NCBI RefSeq assembly: GCF_023806125.1
Contig: NZ_JAMSKT010000012.1
Span: 37,016-101,015, forward strand
Direction: 5' to 3'
DNA from: Clostridium caldaquaticum
GTDB lineage: Bacteria; Bacillota; Clostridia; Clostridiales; Clostridiaceae
DNA: 64,000 bases
How positions within the stretch are numbered: the first letter of the stretch is position 1; every line of letters begins with the position of its first letter. The translations under genes were made by a program, and so were the position numbers. The notes under the pieces were generated by a model. It saw only the letters and a program-made list of their open reading frames with translations. It was not told the origin of the DNA and made no database searches. Shown in pieces: positions 62,333 through 64,000 of the stretch.

Positions 62333-63649
62333 ATGTTTGAAAATAAAAAATTTGCAAAGTATTCCATTATATTTATGATACTTGGTGTGGTATACATGTT
62401 CTTTTACTCAGGTCTTATGAACGATCATATCAATATTTTAACGCCATATATGAAAGCAACTTACGGCTGGGATGATTTAAAGGTTACAAATCCTGTTACT
62501 TATGGAAGTACATTTACTATAATATTTTATTTAATCTGTGGTACTGCATTAGTTAAGTTTGGGGTAAAAAAATTCATGATTCCCTGTACTGTTGTTTTAG
62601 GTTTAGCCTGTATGGGGTTAGCAGTTGCAGGTGATAACTATGCACTTTATACTGTAAGTCTATTTTTAGTACGTGTTTTAGTTGTACCCCTTCAGATGGG
62701 TGGTTTTATGCTATGCAGCAACTGGTTTATTAAATATCGTGGACGTGTTATGGGGGTAATTACTGCAGGAAGTCCATTATTCTCTGTTGTTGGTGTTTCT
62801 GTTTTAACAAAGCTTGCAAATAGCATTGGAATTAAAGCTTCTTATACTACAATGGGTATAATTATAATAATAACAGCTCTTTTAACAGCAGTATTTATGA
62901 AAGATACCCCTGAAGAAGCTGGGCTTTTCCCAGATGGTGCAGATAAAGCTCCTGTTTCAGAAGTAGATGACAGCGAAACAGTTACTTTTAAAGAGATTAT
63001 TACAGATAAACGAGCTTGGCAGCTTATTATTTCCTATGGTATATTACAATTTGTTATTACAGCAATGATGGCTTATATGGCTGTACGTTACATCTCCTTA
63101 AGTGGTCCTAATGATGTTCCAAATCTATTTGTATCAAAAGGTCTTTTATATTTATCCATCGGTGCTATTGCGGGAATTCCTATGAGTTATGTTCTTGGAG
63201 TATTTGATGATAAATGGGGTTCAATAAAGGCTTCTTTATTATTAACTGTATTGTATTTATTTGCAGTTATTCCGCTGGCAATTATGCCTGTAGGCGGAAA
63301 TTCAGTATTAATGCTTACCTGGGCCTTTGGTGTTGCCTGCATGACTGGAGGTGTGCCTACAATGCATCCTTGCGTAACTTCATATGTTTATGGACGTAAA
63401 AAATATCAGGCTGCTAACAGATGGATTATGACTCTTCAAGCTATCCCATTAGCTTTTGCAGTTTCTTATATGGCAGCAATGAACCAGGCAGGAAAGCTAA
63501 CACAAGCTTATTATGGATTGCTTATAATGTTAGCAGTTGCATTTATTACACTTCTTACAATGCTTAATGTTCCAGATGCAAATGCTGCAGACCGTGAATA
63601 TGGCAGTAATAAGAAAGTTTCTTACAATACTGATAGTAAACAAGTTTAA
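62333..63649 (+). CDS. MFS transporter
   Basis: 438 aa, about 12 membrane helices, central loop near 195-225. Similar to the carrier at 26660. Conserved NWFIKYRGRVMGVITAG follows helix four, as in OFA-like and monocarboxylate MFS proteins. ATG 62333 follows AAGGAGG. It ends the PucR-linked operon; a terminator follows. It probably carries the same substrate class as the SnoaL, dehydrogenase and VOC proteins handle. Confidence 0.88.
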   Translation: MFENKKFAKYSIIFMILGVVYMFFYSGLMNDHINILTPYMKATYGWDDLKVTNPVTYGSTFTIIFYLICGTALVKFGVKKFMIPCTVVLGLACMGLAVAGDNYALYTVSLFLVRVLVVPLQMGGFMLCSNWFIKYRGRVMGVITAGSPLFSVVGVSVLTKLANSIGIKASYTTMGIIIIITALLTAVFMKDTPEEAGLFPDGADKAPVSEVDDSETVTFKEIITDKRAWQLIISYGILQFVITAMMAYMAVRYISLSGPNDVPNLFVSKGLLYLSIGAIAGIPMSYVLGVFDDKWGSIKASLLLTVLYLFAVIPLAIMPVGGNSVLMLTWAFGVACMTGGVPTMHPCVTSYVYGRKKYQAANRWIMTLQAIPLAFAVSYMAAMNQAGKLTQAYYGLLIMLAVAFITLLTMLNVPDANAADREYGSNKKVSYNTDSKQV

Positions 63650-63694
63650 AAAATAATTCAAATATGTATTAATTTAAATCAAAAATGTATCGTT

Positions 63695-63727
63695 GCAAAA
63701 AGCACTTAATTGTGCTTTTTGCTTTTT
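63695..63727 (+). terminator. Terminator after MFS gene
   Basis: GCAAAAAGCAC (63695-63705) and GTGCTTTTTGC (63712-63722), loop TTAATT, then TTTTT. Confidence 0.82.
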
Positions 63728-63859
63728 ACAGCATTTTTAATTTAATTATGTATTAAGAATGCATTAATAAGTAAAGTGAATAATATTAAGCTAAAAAACA
63801 AATTGCCTTATTTCAATGCTTTGCAGCTTATTTTTAATTAAATGCATGAATATATTAAT

Positions 63860-63875
63860 TGGCATAAATTTTGCA
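63860..63875 (+). promoter_or_regulatory. Sigma-54 promoter before nfnA
   Basis: TGGCATAAATTTTGCA with exact -24/-12 spacing, 51 bp before the start at 63926. ATGTATTA half sites of the TAATAC dyad occur upstream near 63664 and 63748. Confidence 0.85.
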
Positions 63876-63925
63876 TTATATATTGTTTTGGAAAGGTTTT
63901 AAAAATATAAAATTGGAGGAGTAAT

Positions 63926-64000
63926 ATGTATAAAATAGTAGACAAAAGAATATTAGCACCAAATATTTATCTTATGGATGTAGAAGCACCAAGGTTAGCA
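63926..64000 (+). CDS. nfnA: NfnA-type ferredoxin:NADP+ oxidoreductase subunit alpha, 3' end outside window
   Basis: Only 25 residues are visible: MYKIVDKRILAPNIYLMDVE, then APRLA, the usual opening of the FAD/NAD-binding subunit of sulfide dehydrogenase / NfnA. In clostridia NfnAB couples NADH, ferredoxin and NADPH by flavin-based bifurcation. The ATG follows TGGAGG, behind a sigma-54 promoter, which suggests extra NADPH supply for the reductive aromatic pathway. Only the N-terminus supports this call. Confidence 0.7.
   Translation, partial: MYKIVDKRILAPNIYLMDVEAPRLA

Overview
The window reads as a low-GC, anaerobic Clostridium (sensu stricto) chromosome. The coding is AT-rich, Shine-Dalgarno sites are strong AGGAGG types, and a butyrate-type 3-hydroxybutyryl-CoA dehydrogenase sits at the left edge. 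Ferredoxin-like and flavin oxidoreductases are frequent, and an NfnA-type subunit begins at the right edge. The mix of phloroglucinol-type genes resembles the C. scatologenes / C. carboxidivorans group; that placement is an inference, not a measurement.

Layout. 1-4551: the end of hbd, a GntP-family permease and a membrane chemoreceptor. 4677-14404: a fructan/fructo-oligosaccharide locus (LacI repressor, two ABC permeases, a lipoprotein, two GH32 enzymes, a PfkB fructokinase) with three copies of one LacI-type operator. 14541-14736: a decayed IS3-family remnant. 14777-27991: two sigma-54 activators interleaved with catabolic genes (a PhlG/phloretin-hydrolase-like C-C hydrolase, ferredoxin, split flavoprotein, 3-hydroxyacyl dehydrogenase, soluble chemoreceptor, GntR regulator, a second short PhlG-like protein, MFS carrier). 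28286-35185: secreted proteins, a histidine kinase with an HD-GYP response regulator, a phosphodiester glycosidase and a small membrane protein. 35357-40663: a third sigma-54 activator and three poorly known catabolic genes. 40747-63649: two PucR-type regulators, a fourth sigma-54 activator and a large catabolic block. The last gene, nfnA, is cut by the window end.

The main theme is a set of parallel catabolic modules driven by sigma-54. I read seven -24/-12 promoters with exact spacing (16791, 22581, 26476, 37147, 42689, 54114, 63860) and four PAS-AAA+-TyrR/Fis-type activators. Candidate enhancer sites are 18-bp dyads TAATAC-N6-GTATTA near three of these modules, and a tandem 20-bp repeat beside the fourth activator.

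The block 42794-48261 plus the cyclase-family gene at 57051 fits the anaerobic phloroglucinol route: NADPH-type reductase, ring-opening cyclohydrolase, dehydrogenase for a free 3-hydroxy acid, BKACE-type lyase, acetoacetate CoA-transferase and thiolase. Two PhlG/Phy-like hydrolases elsewhere could feed it by releasing phloroglucinol from acylated compounds. The substrate assignments are inferences from family and context; the families, promoters and motif residues are read directly from the sequence.
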